Positions 42,508-51,266 of a stretch of 64,000 nt of DNA are shown in pieces (the stretch's first letter is position 1; the number at the start of each line of letters is the position of its first letter). The translations under genes and the position numbers were made by a program. The notes below the pieces were generated by a model. That model saw nothing but the letters and a program-made list of their open reading frames with translations. It had not been told where the DNA came from and did not search any database. The DNA comes from Mucisphaera sp965279675 (lineage in GTDB: Bacteria; Planctomycetota; Phycisphaerae; Phycisphaerales; Phycisphaeraceae). The stretch lies in NCBI RefSeq assembly GCF_965279675.1, contig NZ_CBDIIJ010000002.1, positions 1,364,001 to 1,428,000 on the forward strand. The letters are read 5' to 3'.

Positions 42508-43170
42508 TCAGGCTTTCTCGATCTGGTCGACGGGGACGTTCATGATTGGGTAGAGCGGATCGGTTCGGAGGGCGAAGTGCCACCACTCGTCGATGAGGGA
42601 TTCGAAGCCGGCCTCGGTCATGGCGGTTTGGAGGAGGTCTCGTCGTTGTCGTGAGGGTTCGTCGCCCCCTGGGTAATCGACGCGGGCGCGTTCGGAGAGC
42701 TCATCGACTTCGGAGGGCATCTGGCAGGGGTTGCCGGTTCTGAGGTCGTAGAGGGCGACATCGACGGCGAGTCCGCGGTTGTGCATGGAGCCGCGGGCGG
42801 GGTTGGCGACGAAGTGGTGGAGGTGTTCGGGGACGACGTGCCAGAAGACGTAGCTGAGATACCAGGGGCGGTAGGCGTCGTGGATGATGAGGCCGTAGCC
42901 GTGTGGTTCGAGGGTGTTGGCGGCGATGGCGAGGGCTTCGGCGACGGGGCGTTGGGCGGGGGCGTGTTCGATCTGGGAGAGGCCGATGCCGGCAAAGTTC
43001 TCGACGCTGCTGTAGTGCATCCCGTATTGGAGGGAGGGGATGTGGTCGCGGAGCTCGACGAGATCGGGTTTTTGGAGGGGGATGTCTTCGATGGGTGGCC
43101 TGGCGTGTTTGGCTTCGGCCATCACCTCGGGGATGGGTCGTGCGGGTTTGAACAGGGGCTTAGCGGACAT
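42508..43170 (-). CDS. D-alanyl-D-alanine dipeptidase (VanX-type, peptidase M15D)
   Basis: A 220-residue M15D dipeptidase. The VanX signature is complete: DAYRPWY (Arg101), SMHNRGLAVDVAL (Ser128, His130, Asp137) and DEWWHF (Glu195, His198), giving the zinc site His-Asp-His and catalytic glutamate. The enzyme splits D-Ala-D-Ala or similar dipeptides. There is no signal peptide, so it acts in the cytoplasm on imported or recycled peptides. It stands between the symporter (2-nt gap) and the ROK kinase. No vanH or vanA gene is present, so a catabolic or recycling role is more likely than vancomycin resistance. Confidence 0.9.
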   Translation of the reverse strand: MSAKPLFKPARPIPEVMAEAKHARPPIEDIPLQKPDLVELRDHIPSLQYGMHYSSVENFAGIGLSQIEHAPAQRPVAEALAIAANTLEPHGYGLIIHDAYRPWYLSYVFWHVVPEHLHHFVANPARGSMHNRGLAVDVALYDLRTGNPCQMPSEVDELSERARVDYPGGDEPSRQRRDLLQTAMTEAGFESLIDEWWHFALRTDPLYPIMNVPVDQIEKA

Positions 43171-43172
43171 GT

Positions 43173-44996
43173 TCAGGCGTCTGGCTGGTTGGCGTGGGGT
43201 TTATCGCTTGCGGCCTGCTGTTCTTCCCAGTCTTCGGGTTTGGGGTCGGCGAGGAGGTAGCCGAAGATGAAGGCGGTGAAGAAGCCGATGACGGCCCACC
43301 AGGGCCAGGCGACGGTGTCGCGTTCGCCATCGATCATGAAGTAGCCGTACTCGGCGAGGTACCATATCAGGAACGCGCCGGCGAAAACGATGGGGGTTTT
43401 GAGGAGGCGGACGGTTCGTCGTTCGGGCTGGCCGGCGAGGGCGGCGATGACCCAGGCGGCGACGAGGATGACGCCTGCGGCGATGTTGGTGTTGATGGAC
43501 CATGGTTCGTGCCAGACGACGGCGAAGATGGTCATGACGGAGAGGGGTGCGGAGAAGACGAGGCCGTAGCCGGTTTTGTTGAGGGGTAGGAAGCCGAGGA
43601 GGAAGGCGGCGAGGAGTGAGCCGGTGGAGTAGGAAGCGAGGCCGAGGGCGAGGCTGAGGATGGGTATAGAGAACTCGTCCTGGGCGATCTTGACGACGTA
43701 GGCGGCGAGGCAGAGGACGACGCCCCAGAAGATGACGAGGGCTCGGGAGATGAAGACGGCCTGGGCGCCGTGGTCTTCGATGTCGTGTCCCTGTTTTTGT
43801 CGCCAGCGGAGGTAGGTGACGGACATGGTGGTTTGTGAGAGGGCGGCGAGGATGGAGTCGAGGGAGGAGATGGCGGCGGCGAAGATGCCGGCGATGATGA
43901 GTCCGGTGACGCCTGTGGGGAGTTCGGAGAGGATGAAGATGGGGAAGATGCCGTCGCCTTCTTCTTCGACGCGGCGGAGGGCTTCGCCGGTGAGGGGGAA
44001 CTGCTGGTAGAAGACGTAGAGGCCGGCGCCGACGGTGAGCATGAGGGCGGTGATGACCTGTCCGACGTAGGCGGCGAGGACGGCGATCTTGGCTTCGCGT
44101 TGGTTTTTGCAGCAGAAGATGCGTTGGGCCATCAGTTGGTCGGTGCCGTAGACGCCGACGTTTCCGAAGACGGAGGCGAAGGCGGCGGTGTAGATGGTGA
44201 ATTCTTTGGTGGCGTCCCACTCGAAGTCCCAGAGTTGCCATTTGCCGGCTTCGTCGGCGACGGTGATGAGTTGTTCCCAGCCGCCATCGAGTCTTCCGAC
44301 GATAGTGAAGAGGGCGACGAGCCCGCCGACGACGAAGACGATGAAGAGCATCACGTCGGTCCAGATGACGGTGGCGATGCCGCCCATGATGGTCCATCCG
44401 ATGGCGACAACGCCGATGATGCCGATGGCGGTGATGATGGGGTCGATGCCTGTGATGGCTTCGATCTGGGCGAGTTGTTCGGCCATCACGAGTTCGAGGA
44501 TGACGGCGGTGAGGTAGACGCGGGCGGATTGTCCGAGGACGCCGCCGAGGGAGAAGAGCATGGTGGTGACCCACTTGGCGGAATCGCCGAGTCGGTGTCC
44601 CATGTAGTCGTAGGGGGAGTAGATTTCGCGTTTGTAGTAAGCGGGTACGAGGATGAAGGCGACGATGAGTCTGGCGATGAGGACGCCGACGAGTCCGAGC
44701 TGGAGGTAGGTGAAGTTGCCGCCTGCGCCGTAGATGATGGCGGGTGCACCGACGAAGGTGACGGCGGAGATTTCGGTGGCGATGGATGAGCCGGAGACGG
44801 CGTACCAGGGCATTTTCTTGCCGCCGAGGAAGAAGTCCTTGACGGATGATTGTTTGCCGGCGAGGTATCCGCCGAGGATGGTGGTGATGACGAGGTAGCC
44901 GATGACGACGGCCCAGTCGATCCAGGTGAAGTGTCCGGCGATGGAGCCGGCCTCGGCGGCGGCTTCGGCTTGGGCGAGGAGGAGTGAGGTCATCAT
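43173..44996 (-). CDS. Sodium:solute symporter (SSS/SLC5 family)
   Basis: A 607-residue transporter with about 14 hydrophobic helices. Family marks are DFFLGGKKMPWYAVSGSSIA in the first loop and helix, the sodium-binding region SLGGVLGQSARVYL, and GIFAAAISSLDSILAALSQT (the SSS signature). SSS proteins import sugars, amino acids or vitamins with sodium. Linked to a ROK kinase and a D-Ala-D-Ala dipeptidase, a sugar-peptide or amino-sugar substrate is plausible. First gene of the three-gene operon; an ATAAGAC-motif site lies 42-54 nt before its start. Confidence 0.88.
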   Translation of the reverse strand: MMTSLLLAQAEAAAEAGSIAGHFTWIDWAVVIGYLVITTILGGYLAGKQSSVKDFFLGGKKMPWYAVSGSSIATEISAVTFVGAPAIIYGAGGNFTYLQLGLVGVLIARLIVAFILVPAYYKREIYSPYDYMGHRLGDSAKWVTTMLFSLGGVLGQSARVYLTAVILELVMAEQLAQIEAITGIDPIITAIGIIGVVAIGWTIMGGIATVIWTDVMLFIVFVVGGLVALFTIVGRLDGGWEQLITVADEAGKWQLWDFEWDATKEFTIYTAAFASVFGNVGVYGTDQLMAQRIFCCKNQREAKIAVLAAYVGQVITALMLTVGAGLYVFYQQFPLTGEALRRVEEEGDGIFPIFILSELPTGVTGLIIAGIFAAAISSLDSILAALSQTTMSVTYLRWRQKQGHDIEDHGAQAVFISRALVIFWGVVLCLAAYVVKIAQDEFSIPILSLALGLASYSTGSLLAAFLLGFLPLNKTGYGLVFSAPLSVMTIFAVVWHEPWSINTNIAAGVILVAAWVIAALAGQPERRTVRLLKTPIVFAGAFLIWYLAEYGYFMIDGERDTVAWPWWAVIGFFTAFIFGYLLADPKPEDWEEQQAASDKPHANQPDA

Positions 44997-45037
44997 GGGG
45001 TCAAGGTATCAGCTTTGGGTGGGTGAATCAGAAGAAC

Positions 45038-45050
45038 CATAAGACTTGGG
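45038..45050. promoter_or_regulatory. Motif site A before the symporter operon
   Basis: CATAAGACTTGGG at 45038-45050, 42 nt before the symporter start on the plus strand of the map. It shares CATAAGAC with sites at 47963-47973, 52583-52596 and TATAAGAC at 56416-56423, all in promoter regions of the 45-56 kb locus. It is a candidate operator of the GntR/LacI-hybrid regulator at 48.1-49.2 kb, or an alternative promoter element. Confidence 0.45.
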
Positions 45051-45056
45051 AATGAT

Positions 45057-45086
45057 AACGGGCCGACGCGTTGGCGTCGGCCCGTT
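45057..45086 (-). terminator. Strong hairpin after the prepilin gene
   Basis: A perfect 13-bp stem, AACGGGCCGACGC with GCGTCGGCCCGTT, around a GTTG loop lies 30 nt after the stop of the minus-strand prepilin gene. The T content after it on the minus strand is low (ATCATT), so it is a likely terminator or mRNA-end stem without a full U tract. Confidence 0.6.
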
Positions 45087-45115
45087 GGGGAGGGTGGGGA
45101 TGTTGGGTTGGGGGT

Positions 45116-46042
45116 TTAGTTGCCTTCCATCTGCATATCGACTGGTGTCCACATGGCACGTGGGGTGATGGCCGGGAACTGATCGCTGATATTTTCAACG
45201 ATTTCGCCAGCGTTGAAGTTGGAGGCATGGCCATCGGCGAACGCATTGTTGATCGAAGCGTTGGGGGGTACGGAGGTGGGGTCTTCGTTTCCGCCGTGGC
45301 GAGTCCAGTCGAGTTCCGTGGGCGGGCGGATAGCGCCCCAGCCTTCTCTGGCTGAGATCGGTGCGTAGTCTTCGTACTGTCCCGCGCTGTTTTTGATGCC
45401 TACCCATCGCGTGCCCATGGCACCGGGGATGCGGTTAGATTCGTTGAGAAGTTGCGTAGGGCTGATGAACGGGATCTCTTCGCCGATGGCTGATCTTGTC
45501 GCAGCAACTTGTGCCGTCAATCCGAATCTCTCGGACCATGCTTCCGAGATCAGCATGACGGAGGAAGCGTTGTTCAGGTTGGCATCGAATGCCATACCGA
45601 GGTCGATGGCAGCCTGCCCAATGCCGCCAATGTTCCTCGCATTGCTGGCTGCAAAGGCGTTGAGCGTATAGGAGCGTCCAACGGGCAGTCCGAGCTCGGG
45701 CGGGCCCTGGTCTGAGGGGCAGGCCATGACGCCACCGAGAATGGTGTTGACGCCGGGTTCGATTTCTGAGGCGGGTAGATAGCCGCCGATGACCTCGACG
45801 TCATACCAAGCTGGAGAAGTGGTGTTGGGAGGGAATTTGCTCTGATTGTCGACTGAGTAGGTGACCAGAGAGATGGTGAGTTGGCGCACGTTGCTCAGGC
45901 AGCTCATGTTGCGGGCGGTTTCCCTGGCGGCTCCGAGTGCGGGAAGGAGGATGCCGATCAGCAGGGCGATGATCGAGATCACGACGAGCAACTCGATAAG
46001 TGTGAATCCGCCGGGATTTTGGCGGGTGTGTGGCTGTGTCAT
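45116..46042 (-). CDS. Prepilin-like secreted protein with planctomycete-type C terminus
   Basis: A 308-residue protein with a prepilin N-terminal methylation motif GG-FTLIELLVVISIIALLIG (processing after Gly12, Glu5 present) and a long helix, then a globular domain with conserved Cys (SCLSNVRQL) and a late AFADGHASNF segment, the H/DG-type motif common in the very large planctomycete-verrucomicrobial prepilin-like families (DUF1559-like). Members are numerous in these phyla and their role is not known; they could be pseudopilus subunits or surface proteins. AGGAG precedes the start by 9 nt. It is downstream of the PEP-CTERM gene on the same strand. Confidence 0.82.
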   Translation of the reverse strand: MTQPHTRQNPGGFTLIELLVVISIIALLIGILLPALGAARETARNMSCLSNVRQLTISLVTYSVDNQSKFPPNTTSPAWYDVEVIGGYLPASEIEPGVNTILGGVMACPSDQGPPELGLPVGRSYTLNAFAASNARNIGGIGQAAIDLGMAFDANLNNASSVMLISEAWSERFGLTAQVAATRSAIGEEIPFISPTQLLNESNRIPGAMGTRWVGIKNSAGQYEDYAPISAREGWGAIRPPTELDWTRHGGNEDPTSVPPNASINNAFADGHASNFNAGEIVENISDQFPAITPRAMWTPVDMQMEGN

Positions 46043-46109
46043 CTACGAATCTCCTGGGGGGAGTGTATGAGGGGATCAGGAATGTCTGTGCCCGTGACGG
46101 GCGAAGGCT

Positions 46110-46133
46110 CCCCGAGGCGTTTCCGCCTCGGGG
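46110..46133 (-). terminator. Hairpin between the PEP-CTERM and prepilin genes
   Basis: CCCCGAGGCG (46110-46119) pairs with CGCCTCGGGG (46124-46133) over a 4-nt loop, 22 nt after the PEP-CTERM stop on the minus strand. There is no T tract. It is probably a transcript-end or stability structure that also lowers read-through into the prepilin gene. Confidence 0.5.
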
Positions 46134-46155
46134 AAGCTCAGGCCGATTGATTTGA

Positions 46156-47760
46156 TCAGCGGCGGCGGCCGAGTGCCAGGGTTCCGAGGGCGAGCAGGCT
46201 GATGGCTGCGGGCTCGGGGATGGCGGCGGTGCTGCCGAAGTTGGTGGCGAGGAGTGAGAGGTCGATGAGGTCGACCGTGGTGTCGGTGTTGAAGTTGCCG
46301 CCTGCCCATCCGGCGGTGTTGCCGAAGTTGGTGGCGAGGGCGGAGAGGTCGATGAGGTCGACGGCGGCGTCGAGGTTGGCGTCGCCGAAGAAGGTGCCGG
46401 CGAGGACCGTGACCCATTCGGTGAGGTCATCGGCGTCGATTGTTCCTGAGCCGTCGGTGTCGAAGGTGAGGTCCGAGGAGGCGCCGCGGATGGCGGCGGC
46501 GAGGAGGTCGATGTCGGCGGCATCGAGGGTGCCGGAGCCGTCGTAGTCGCCTTCGATGCCGTTGTTGCCGGTGTCGAGGTCGAAGATGTGGAGGATGCCG
46601 CGGCCGAATTCGAGGATGGCGAGCGACTGGGTGGCGGGGTCGTAGGCGAAGTCGTAGATGGGGTCCTGTACGCCTGGGGTCAGGTCACCGGCTCCGCCAT
46701 CGACGAGGAAGTTGAAGGTGATATCGACTTCGTTGCCACTGGGGTCGACGGCCTTCACGGCGTCATCGAAGCCCAGCGGCAGGGGAACAAACTCGTTCGC
46801 GCCATTGGGGTCGCGGTAGCGAGAGTTGTAGATGATGACGTCATCGGAGATATCGGCTTCGTCACCGAAGACCATGTATTCGAGGTTCTGTCCGACGAAG
46901 AAGTCGCCTTGGGGCTCGTTGAGGTCGATTCGGCTAACGGAGGAGACGGTGCCGGCCGAGTCGCGGACGCCACGGTCGAGGAAGTTGTTGTGGCGGATGT
47001 AGATGTCGCCGTTGGGTCCGAAGTCCATTTCGCGGTTGGTTTCGAACACGTCGCCGGGATCGGTGATGGGCGGGTCGCCGGGGAACTGGGCGGGGTCCTG
47101 GTTGCCTGCCTGAACGACGCCATCGACGAGGGTGTCGATGAGATCGCCGGTCACGGGATCGTGAAGGCCACGGCCAAGGGCGAAGCCGCTACCGAAGGAC
47201 AGCCACGCAGCACCGGCTCCCTGTCCCTGGAACCCGGGGTCAAAGGCGACGCCACGGCCGGCCTGTTCATCGCTGCCGGAGCCAACTTGTGTCGGTGTGC
47301 CGGCAGAGATGTCCCAGATGCTGAAAGAGGGCGTTGAGAGTCCGACCGGTTCGAAGGCGGCGAGGAGACGGTCGCCTTGAATGTCCAGGTCATTGAAGCC
47401 GAGGAATGCACTGGCTTGGGCCTTGCCAAAAGGTGCGCTGAAGGTGCCAGCGGTCAGGCCAGTGGCAGAACCGGCGTTGGTCACTTCGGTAAGCCCGAGG
47501 TTGGCGGTGGCGGCACTGCGGCCAGCGTTCTCGATACCGGCGATGAAGGCACGGTTCCCGTCCCAAGCCATGGTGATCGGGCGGCCGATGTAGCTGGCTG
47601 GGTCGACGGGAACGAGTCCGATGAAGGGGTTGCCTGAGTCAACGAGTGCGCCAGCGGCGCTGACTTCGATGGCGGCTCGCTGGTTGAAGGTGATCTGTCC
47701 GAATGCGGGCGCGGCGATCAGGGTCGCGGCGAGCAGGGTTGCTGTCTGGGTTGCTTTCAT
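46156..47760 (-). CDS. PEP-CTERM protein with dockerin-like repeats and propeller-like body
   Basis: A 534-residue exported protein. Signal peptide 1-21 (TLIAAPAFG). The large middle part (about 25-410) has repeats of the type FLGFNDLDIQGDRLLAAFEP and FDFGPNG-like loops suggesting a beta-propeller, with no catalytic motif. From about 415 come dockerin-like calcium repeats (GDYDGSGTLDAADIDLLAAA, DTDGSGTIDADDLTEWV, GDANLDAAVDLIDLSALA, GNFNTDTTVDLIDLSLLA), then the exosortase tail AAIPEPAAISLLALGTLAL and RRR. The ATG at 47760 has AGGAGG 6 nt upstream; the longer frame is rejected. The final cassette nearly matches the protein at 16.8-17.7 kb. Confidence 0.86.
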   Translation of the reverse strand: MKATQTATLLAATLIAAPAFGQITFNQRAAIEVSAAGALVDSGNPFIGLVPVDPASYIGRPITMAWDGNRAFIAGIENAGRSAATANLGLTEVTNAGSATGLTAGTFSAPFGKAQASAFLGFNDLDIQGDRLLAAFEPVGLSTPSFSIWDISAGTPTQVGSGSDEQAGRGVAFDPGFQGQGAGAAWLSFGSGFALGRGLHDPVTGDLIDTLVDGVVQAGNQDPAQFPGDPPITDPGDVFETNREMDFGPNGDIYIRHNNFLDRGVRDSAGTVSSVSRIDLNEPQGDFFVGQNLEYMVFGDEADISDDVIIYNSRYRDPNGANEFVPLPLGFDDAVKAVDPSGNEVDITFNFLVDGGAGDLTPGVQDPIYDFAYDPATQSLAILEFGRGILHIFDLDTGNNGIEGDYDGSGTLDAADIDLLAAAIRGASSDLTFDTDGSGTIDADDLTEWVTVLAGTFFGDANLDAAVDLIDLSALATNFGNTAGWAGGNFNTDTTVDLIDLSLLATNFGSTAAIPEPAAISLLALGTLALGRRR

Positions 47761-48113
47761 CTCTTGCCTCCTGGGAACTAAGGGGTTGTTGGGGTTGGTT
47801 GGTTTCATGGTGTTCAAAGCGGTCGGGCGTTTGGGGCCCTTGGTCGTTGATCCAATCTTGTGCTGGTGAGTGCCAGCTCTCTCCGAGACTTATATAAGCT
47901 ACCAGCGCCTTGGGCTTGATGCCAGAGAAATCGCGTGAGATTCGGGCGATTCCGAGGTCTTTCAAGTCTTATGCTGGCGGGGACTTAGCAACCTCTAAGG
48001 ATAGCCCGGCTGGGCGTGGGGTCGAGGGAAAGGTGTTGCTGGGGGTGTGGGTGATTCCGGTTCATCCGTCTGGGCAAGCTGGGTAAACCGTGTTCGGGTC
48101 GGTTTTTAGTTTC
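47761..48113. promoter_or_regulatory. Intergenic region with two motif sites upstream of the PEP-CTERM gene
   Basis: About 350 nt without a gene, more A+T-rich than its surroundings. It holds a perfect 10-bp palindrome CTTATATAAG at 47889-47898 and, at 47963-47973, CATAAGACTTG on the minus strand (CAAGTCTTATG on the plus strand), the same core as site A. An inverted repeat GCTGG / CCAGC is also near 47865-47880. The region holds the promoter of the PEP-CTERM gene and follows the stop of the regulator gene. Confidence 0.45.
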
Positions 48114-49202
48114 TCAGGCTTTGACGGCGACGGCGGAGTCGCGGGCGATGAGGTGGGTTCGGAGGACGGTGTCGGCGACGGTGGGCATGGCCCCGCCATC
48201 GAGGAGCCGGACCATGGTGTCGACGGCGACGCGGCCGAGGTCGACGAGGGGCTGGTGGATGGTGGTGAGTCGTGGGGAGAGGTGTTCGGCGGAGGGTGGG
48301 TCGTCGACGGCGACGACGGAGAGGTCTTCGGGGAGGTTGAGGCCGAGTCGTGCGGCGACTTCGTAGATATCGAGGGCGAGGTAGTAGCCGGCGGCGAAGA
48401 TAGCGGAGGGTCGGTCGGCGGTGTTGAGCATGGCCTGTAGGCGTTCTTTCTCTTCGTTGGAGAGTCGCCAGCTGTCGGCTTCGATGGTGTGTGCGTCCTG
48501 GACGGGGATGTCGAGTCGCTGGCAGACTTCTTCGAAGCCGCGGCGGCGGTCGCGGGTGTCGGAGAGGTCGTTGAGCCCGCCTATGTAGGCGATTTTCTGG
48601 TGACCGAGGTGGTGGAGATATTCGATGGCCTGTCGGCTGACGTCGTGGTTGTCGATGCCGACGGAGGCGATGGTGGAGACGGAGGACTTGGCTCCGATGA
48701 CGAGTAGGGGGGTTTTGCCGTCGAGTTCTTCGGAGAGTCGTCGGACCTGGTCTTCCTGGGGGTTGATGAGGAGGAAGCCCTTGCAGTTGGGCGGCTGGCG
48801 GGTTCCCCAGGGGAGGATGGTGGGTTCGATGAGGCAGTCGTCGGATCGCTGGCGGATGCCTTCGAGGATCTGTGAGTGGTAGAAGTCGGCGATGGAGGCC
48901 TGTTCGTTGAAGAGGACGCCCATGCGTCGGAGTTGTCGGGGTCGGTCCTTGCGGTCGATGACGAAGGTGCCGCGGCCCTGGCGTCGGTCGAGGATGCCGA
49001 TGGAGACGAGGTCCTGGAGGGCTCGGTGGGCGGTGACGAGGGAGACGGAGAGTTGCTGGCTGAGTTCCTTGGTGGAGGGGATGCGTTCGCCGGCGCGGAA
49101 GACGCCTGCGTCGATGGCGGCGATGACGGCTTCTTTGACGGTTTCGTAGAGGGGCCGGCCTTGCTGGGGTTTGACGGGCCTGAGCTGGGGTTCATCGGTC
49201 AT
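48114..49202 (-). CDS. GntR-LacI hybrid transcriptional regulator (AraR-type)
   Basis: A 362-residue regulator. The N-terminal GntR winged helix (about 15-82) shows LYETVKEAVIAAIDAGVFRAG, ERIPSTKELSQQLSVSLVTA and GILDRRQGRGTFV. The C-terminal part (about 92-362) is a LacI/periplasmic-binding-protein ligand domain (MGVLFNEQASIADFYHSQI, FLLINPQEDQVRRL, VGIDNHDVSRQAIEYL, KIAYIGGLND, SVVAVDDPP). This combination is that of B. subtilis AraR and related sugar-responsive repressors. It overlaps the phosphodiester glycosidase gene by 4 nt (ATGA), so it belongs to that operon and is the natural regulator of the locus. The effector is probably a sugar or glycan fragment. Confidence 0.9.
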   Translation of the reverse strand: MTDEPQLRPVKPQQGRPLYETVKEAVIAAIDAGVFRAGERIPSTKELSQQLSVSLVTAHRALQDLVSIGILDRRQGRGTFVIDRKDRPRQLRRMGVLFNEQASIADFYHSQILEGIRQRSDDCLIEPTILPWGTRQPPNCKGFLLINPQEDQVRRLSEELDGKTPLLVIGAKSSVSTIASVGIDNHDVSRQAIEYLHHLGHQKIAYIGGLNDLSDTRDRRRGFEEVCQRLDIPVQDAHTIEADSWRLSNEEKERLQAMLNTADRPSAIFAAGYYLALDIYEVAARLGLNLPEDLSVVAVDDPPSAEHLSPRLTTIHQPLVDLGRVAVDTMVRLLDGGAMPTVADTVLRTHLIARDSAVAVKA

Positions 49203-50179
49203 GGTCCGCCCCCTTCTGTTTGGTTGGTTCTGATGCGGATGCCGAGGTGGTTGGCGACGGGCCGCCAGCCTTTGGCGTCGCTGGGGAGGTTGGTGATGGG
49301 GGGCTCTTTGGAGCCGGTCCATGCGGCTCGGTCGAAGTAGAAGGAGGAGGAGCCGCCGCCGTCGAGGTTGATGGCGGCGTGGGCGCCGGCTTCTAGCATG
49401 ATGTCGGCGAGTTCGGGGAGGGTGACGCCTATGGACCAGCCTTCTCTGCGGCCGTCGATGACGGCGAGGATGAGGGTTTTGGCGTTGGCGTCGATGCCGG
49501 CGGCGGTGCGTGGGTGTCGTCGGGTAGGTTGGACGCGTGCGGTCAGGCCGGTGTTGAGGCCGTCTTCGACGAGGAGGGTGCCGAGTTGATCGGCGGCGGT
49601 TTCGGATCCGCCTACGCCTGCGACGGCGTCTTCGAAGCGGGGCAGGTCATCGGGTCCGATGCGTCCGACTTTGGGGGTGTTGTCTGGTGTGAAGGCGATG
49701 GCGGGGTCGGGACCGGCGTGGGTGGTTCGTGGGGGGGAGACGATGTTGCCGTCGGAGAGTGAGAGGCCGATGAGGTTGGTTCCGCCTTCGGGCAGGAAGC
49801 CGTAGAAGTTGGCATTGACGGCGAGGATGGCGTTGTGGTCGATGGCCCACTGGTTGGTGGGGATGTTGGTGGCCTCGGCGGCGGGGTTGCCGGGGTGGTT
49901 GTCGGGGAGGGGGCTGGTCACGAAGACGTCGAGGGCGGGGTCGGTGAGGTCGATCCAGGCGAGGTAGCCGCGGATGGGGCCGTCGGCGGTTTGTTGGTCG
50001 AAGGGCTCGACGCGGATGGAGGCTGTTTGGGGTTCGGGTGGCTGCGGGGCTGGTGCGGGTTGTGCGTGGGCCTGAGTTTTTGGTGGTTGGGGTTGGGTGT
50101 TCTGAAGGGTCTGACAGCCCGTGAGAGCGAGCGCGAGGATCGGCAGGGCGCATCTCAGGATTGTCGGGAGCGTCTTCAT
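49199..50179 (-). CDS. Phosphodiester glycosidase family lipoprotein (NAGPA domain)
   Basis: A 326-residue predicted lipoprotein (lipobox ALTGC, Cys22) with a Pro/Gln-rich linker (25-52) and a NAGPA-type domain (PF09992) from about 60. Its signature is RRHPRTAAGIDANAKTLILA, VIDGRREGWSIGVTLPELAD and AHAAINLDGGGSSSFYF. Family members remove sugars from phosphodiester-linked conjugates or cleave related cell-envelope glycans. Anchored in the periplasm or outer membrane it could process teichoic-acid-like or cell wall glycans. Operon: amidase, serine hydrolase, this gene, regulator; a 98-nt gap precedes it. Confidence 0.85.
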   Translation of the reverse strand: MKTLPTILRCALPILALALTGCQTLQNTQPQPPKTQAHAQPAPAPQPPEPQTASIRVEPFDQQTADGPIRGYLAWIDLTDPALDVFVTSPLPDNHPGNPAAEATNIPTNQWAIDHNAILAVNANFYGFLPEGGTNLIGLSLSDGNIVSPPRTTHAGPDPAIAFTPDNTPKVGRIGPDDLPRFEDAVAGVGGSETAADQLGTLLVEDGLNTGLTARVQPTRRHPRTAAGIDANAKTLILAVIDGRREGWSIGVTLPELADIMLEAGAHAAINLDGGGSSSFYFDRAAWTGSKEPPITNLPSDAKGWRPVANHLGIRIRTNQTEGGGP

Positions 50180-50277
50180 CGGTCCACAACCTCTAGCTGG
50201 CGGCGGGGCTTAGGGATGCCGTTGCCACCGTGCCAGTCTAGCGATTCCCGGCTGTTTATGGTTCGGTTCTGCGGCGG

Positions 50278-51261
50278 CTAGAGGTCGAGGGTGCGGTTGT
50301 GGATGGCCGTGAAGATCGCTGCGAAGGCCTGTGTGGTGTGGCGGTGGGCCTGGGCGAGGGTGCCCTGGTGGTAGATGCCGAAGACGTAGTCGGTTTGGCG
50401 GCTGACATCGTGGATGTAACCGGCTTCGAGGACGGAGCCGGAGCCGGGCCACCAGCCGGGTTTGTTGAGGACGACGAAGGGGGGGTGGCTCGGTAGTGAG
50501 GCGGTGACCTGGCCGAGGCCTTCGGCGACGTAGCAGTGGTTGGTGAGGGCGAGCCAGTTGGTCAAGTGATGGAAGTGGGTGGTCTTGCGGATGTCGGGTC
50601 CGGCGAGGGTGGCGGCGGCCATGCGGGCGAGGTCGTCGGTGGTGTAGCGGTTGGAAGCGGGGGCGACGGGGCCGGGGCGGGTGGGGTCGTCAGACAGTTC
50701 TGCGGTGTAGCTGGGACGCTCGGGGAGCGTGGTGACGAGCTGGCCGTTGGTGTGGGCACGGACCTCGCGGCTGTGGGTGTAGACGGGGCGTTTGAAGTGG
50801 CGTCGGACGATGCTGTCGTGAAAGCCCCAGCTTTGCATGGCCTCGTGGGTTTCGCGGGTTCCGACGAGTTCGTGGAGGGTGCAGAAGCCGGTGTTGCTGG
50901 AGAGGATGATGGTGGAGCTCATCAGTCGGCGGAGGGTGATGCCGGGGTCGTCGCCTAGTTCGATGACGGTGTCGAGGGTCCAGCCGTGCTTGTCGATGAG
51001 TTGGAGGGTGAGGGCAACGGTGGCCCACTTGATGGTGGAGGCGGGGTAGAAGCCGAGGCGGCCGGTGTTGCGCCAGCGTGTGGTGATGAGGCGGCCGGTT
51101 TCGGGTTCGATGCGGGCGAGGGTGAGGGCGGAGCCTTCGGGGAGGTTGACGACGTCGTCGATGTTGGTGTCGGCGGGTTCGAGTTCGACGGGCAGGGCGA
51201 CCTGTGGGAGATTGAGCCAGGGAGCGTCGGGCTGGATGTTGTTGCGAGGGGGTGTGGTCAT
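50278..51261 (-). CDS. Serine hydrolase of the class A beta-lactamase / D,D-peptidase fold
   Basis: A 327-residue protein with penicillin-binding-fold motifs: SxxK as Ser75-Thr-Ile-Lys78 (FYPASTIKWA), SxN as Ser121-Ser-Asn123 (ILSSNTGF), and KxG as NKPGWWPGSG near residue 265. These are arranged as in class A beta-lactamases, but no Glu166-type omega loop is evident, so a D,D-peptidase or esterase activity is more likely than beta-lactam hydrolysis. No signal peptide is visible with the ATG at 51261, which lies 5 nt after the amidase stop, so it may be cytoplasmic or its real start may differ. It is a candidate enzyme for cell wall peptide processing. Confidence 0.75.
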   Translation of the reverse strand: MTTPPRNNIQPDAPWLNLPQVALPVELEPADTNIDDVVNLPEGSALTLARIEPETGRLITTRWRNTGRLGFYPASTIKWATVALTLQLIDKHGWTLDTVIELGDDPGITLRRLMSSTIILSSNTGFCTLHELVGTRETHEAMQSWGFHDSIVRRHFKRPVYTHSREVRAHTNGQLVTTLPERPSYTAELSDDPTRPGPVAPASNRYTTDDLARMAAATLAGPDIRKTTHFHHLTNWLALTNHCYVAEGLGQVTASLPSHPPFVVLNKPGWWPGSGSVLEAGYIHDVSRQTDYVFGIYHQGTLAQAHRHTTQAFAAIFTAIHNRTLDL

Positions 51262-51266
51262 GTTGA

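Noticed and set aside
41462..42586. A 374-codon minus-strand open frame over the ROK gene
   Set aside because: It is a proline/arginine-rich alternate frame; the overlapping ROK frame has clear family motifs.
42508..43170. Vancomycin resistance cluster
   Set aside because: Only the VanX-type dipeptidase is present; no vanA/vanH ligase or dehydrogenase and no two-component system.
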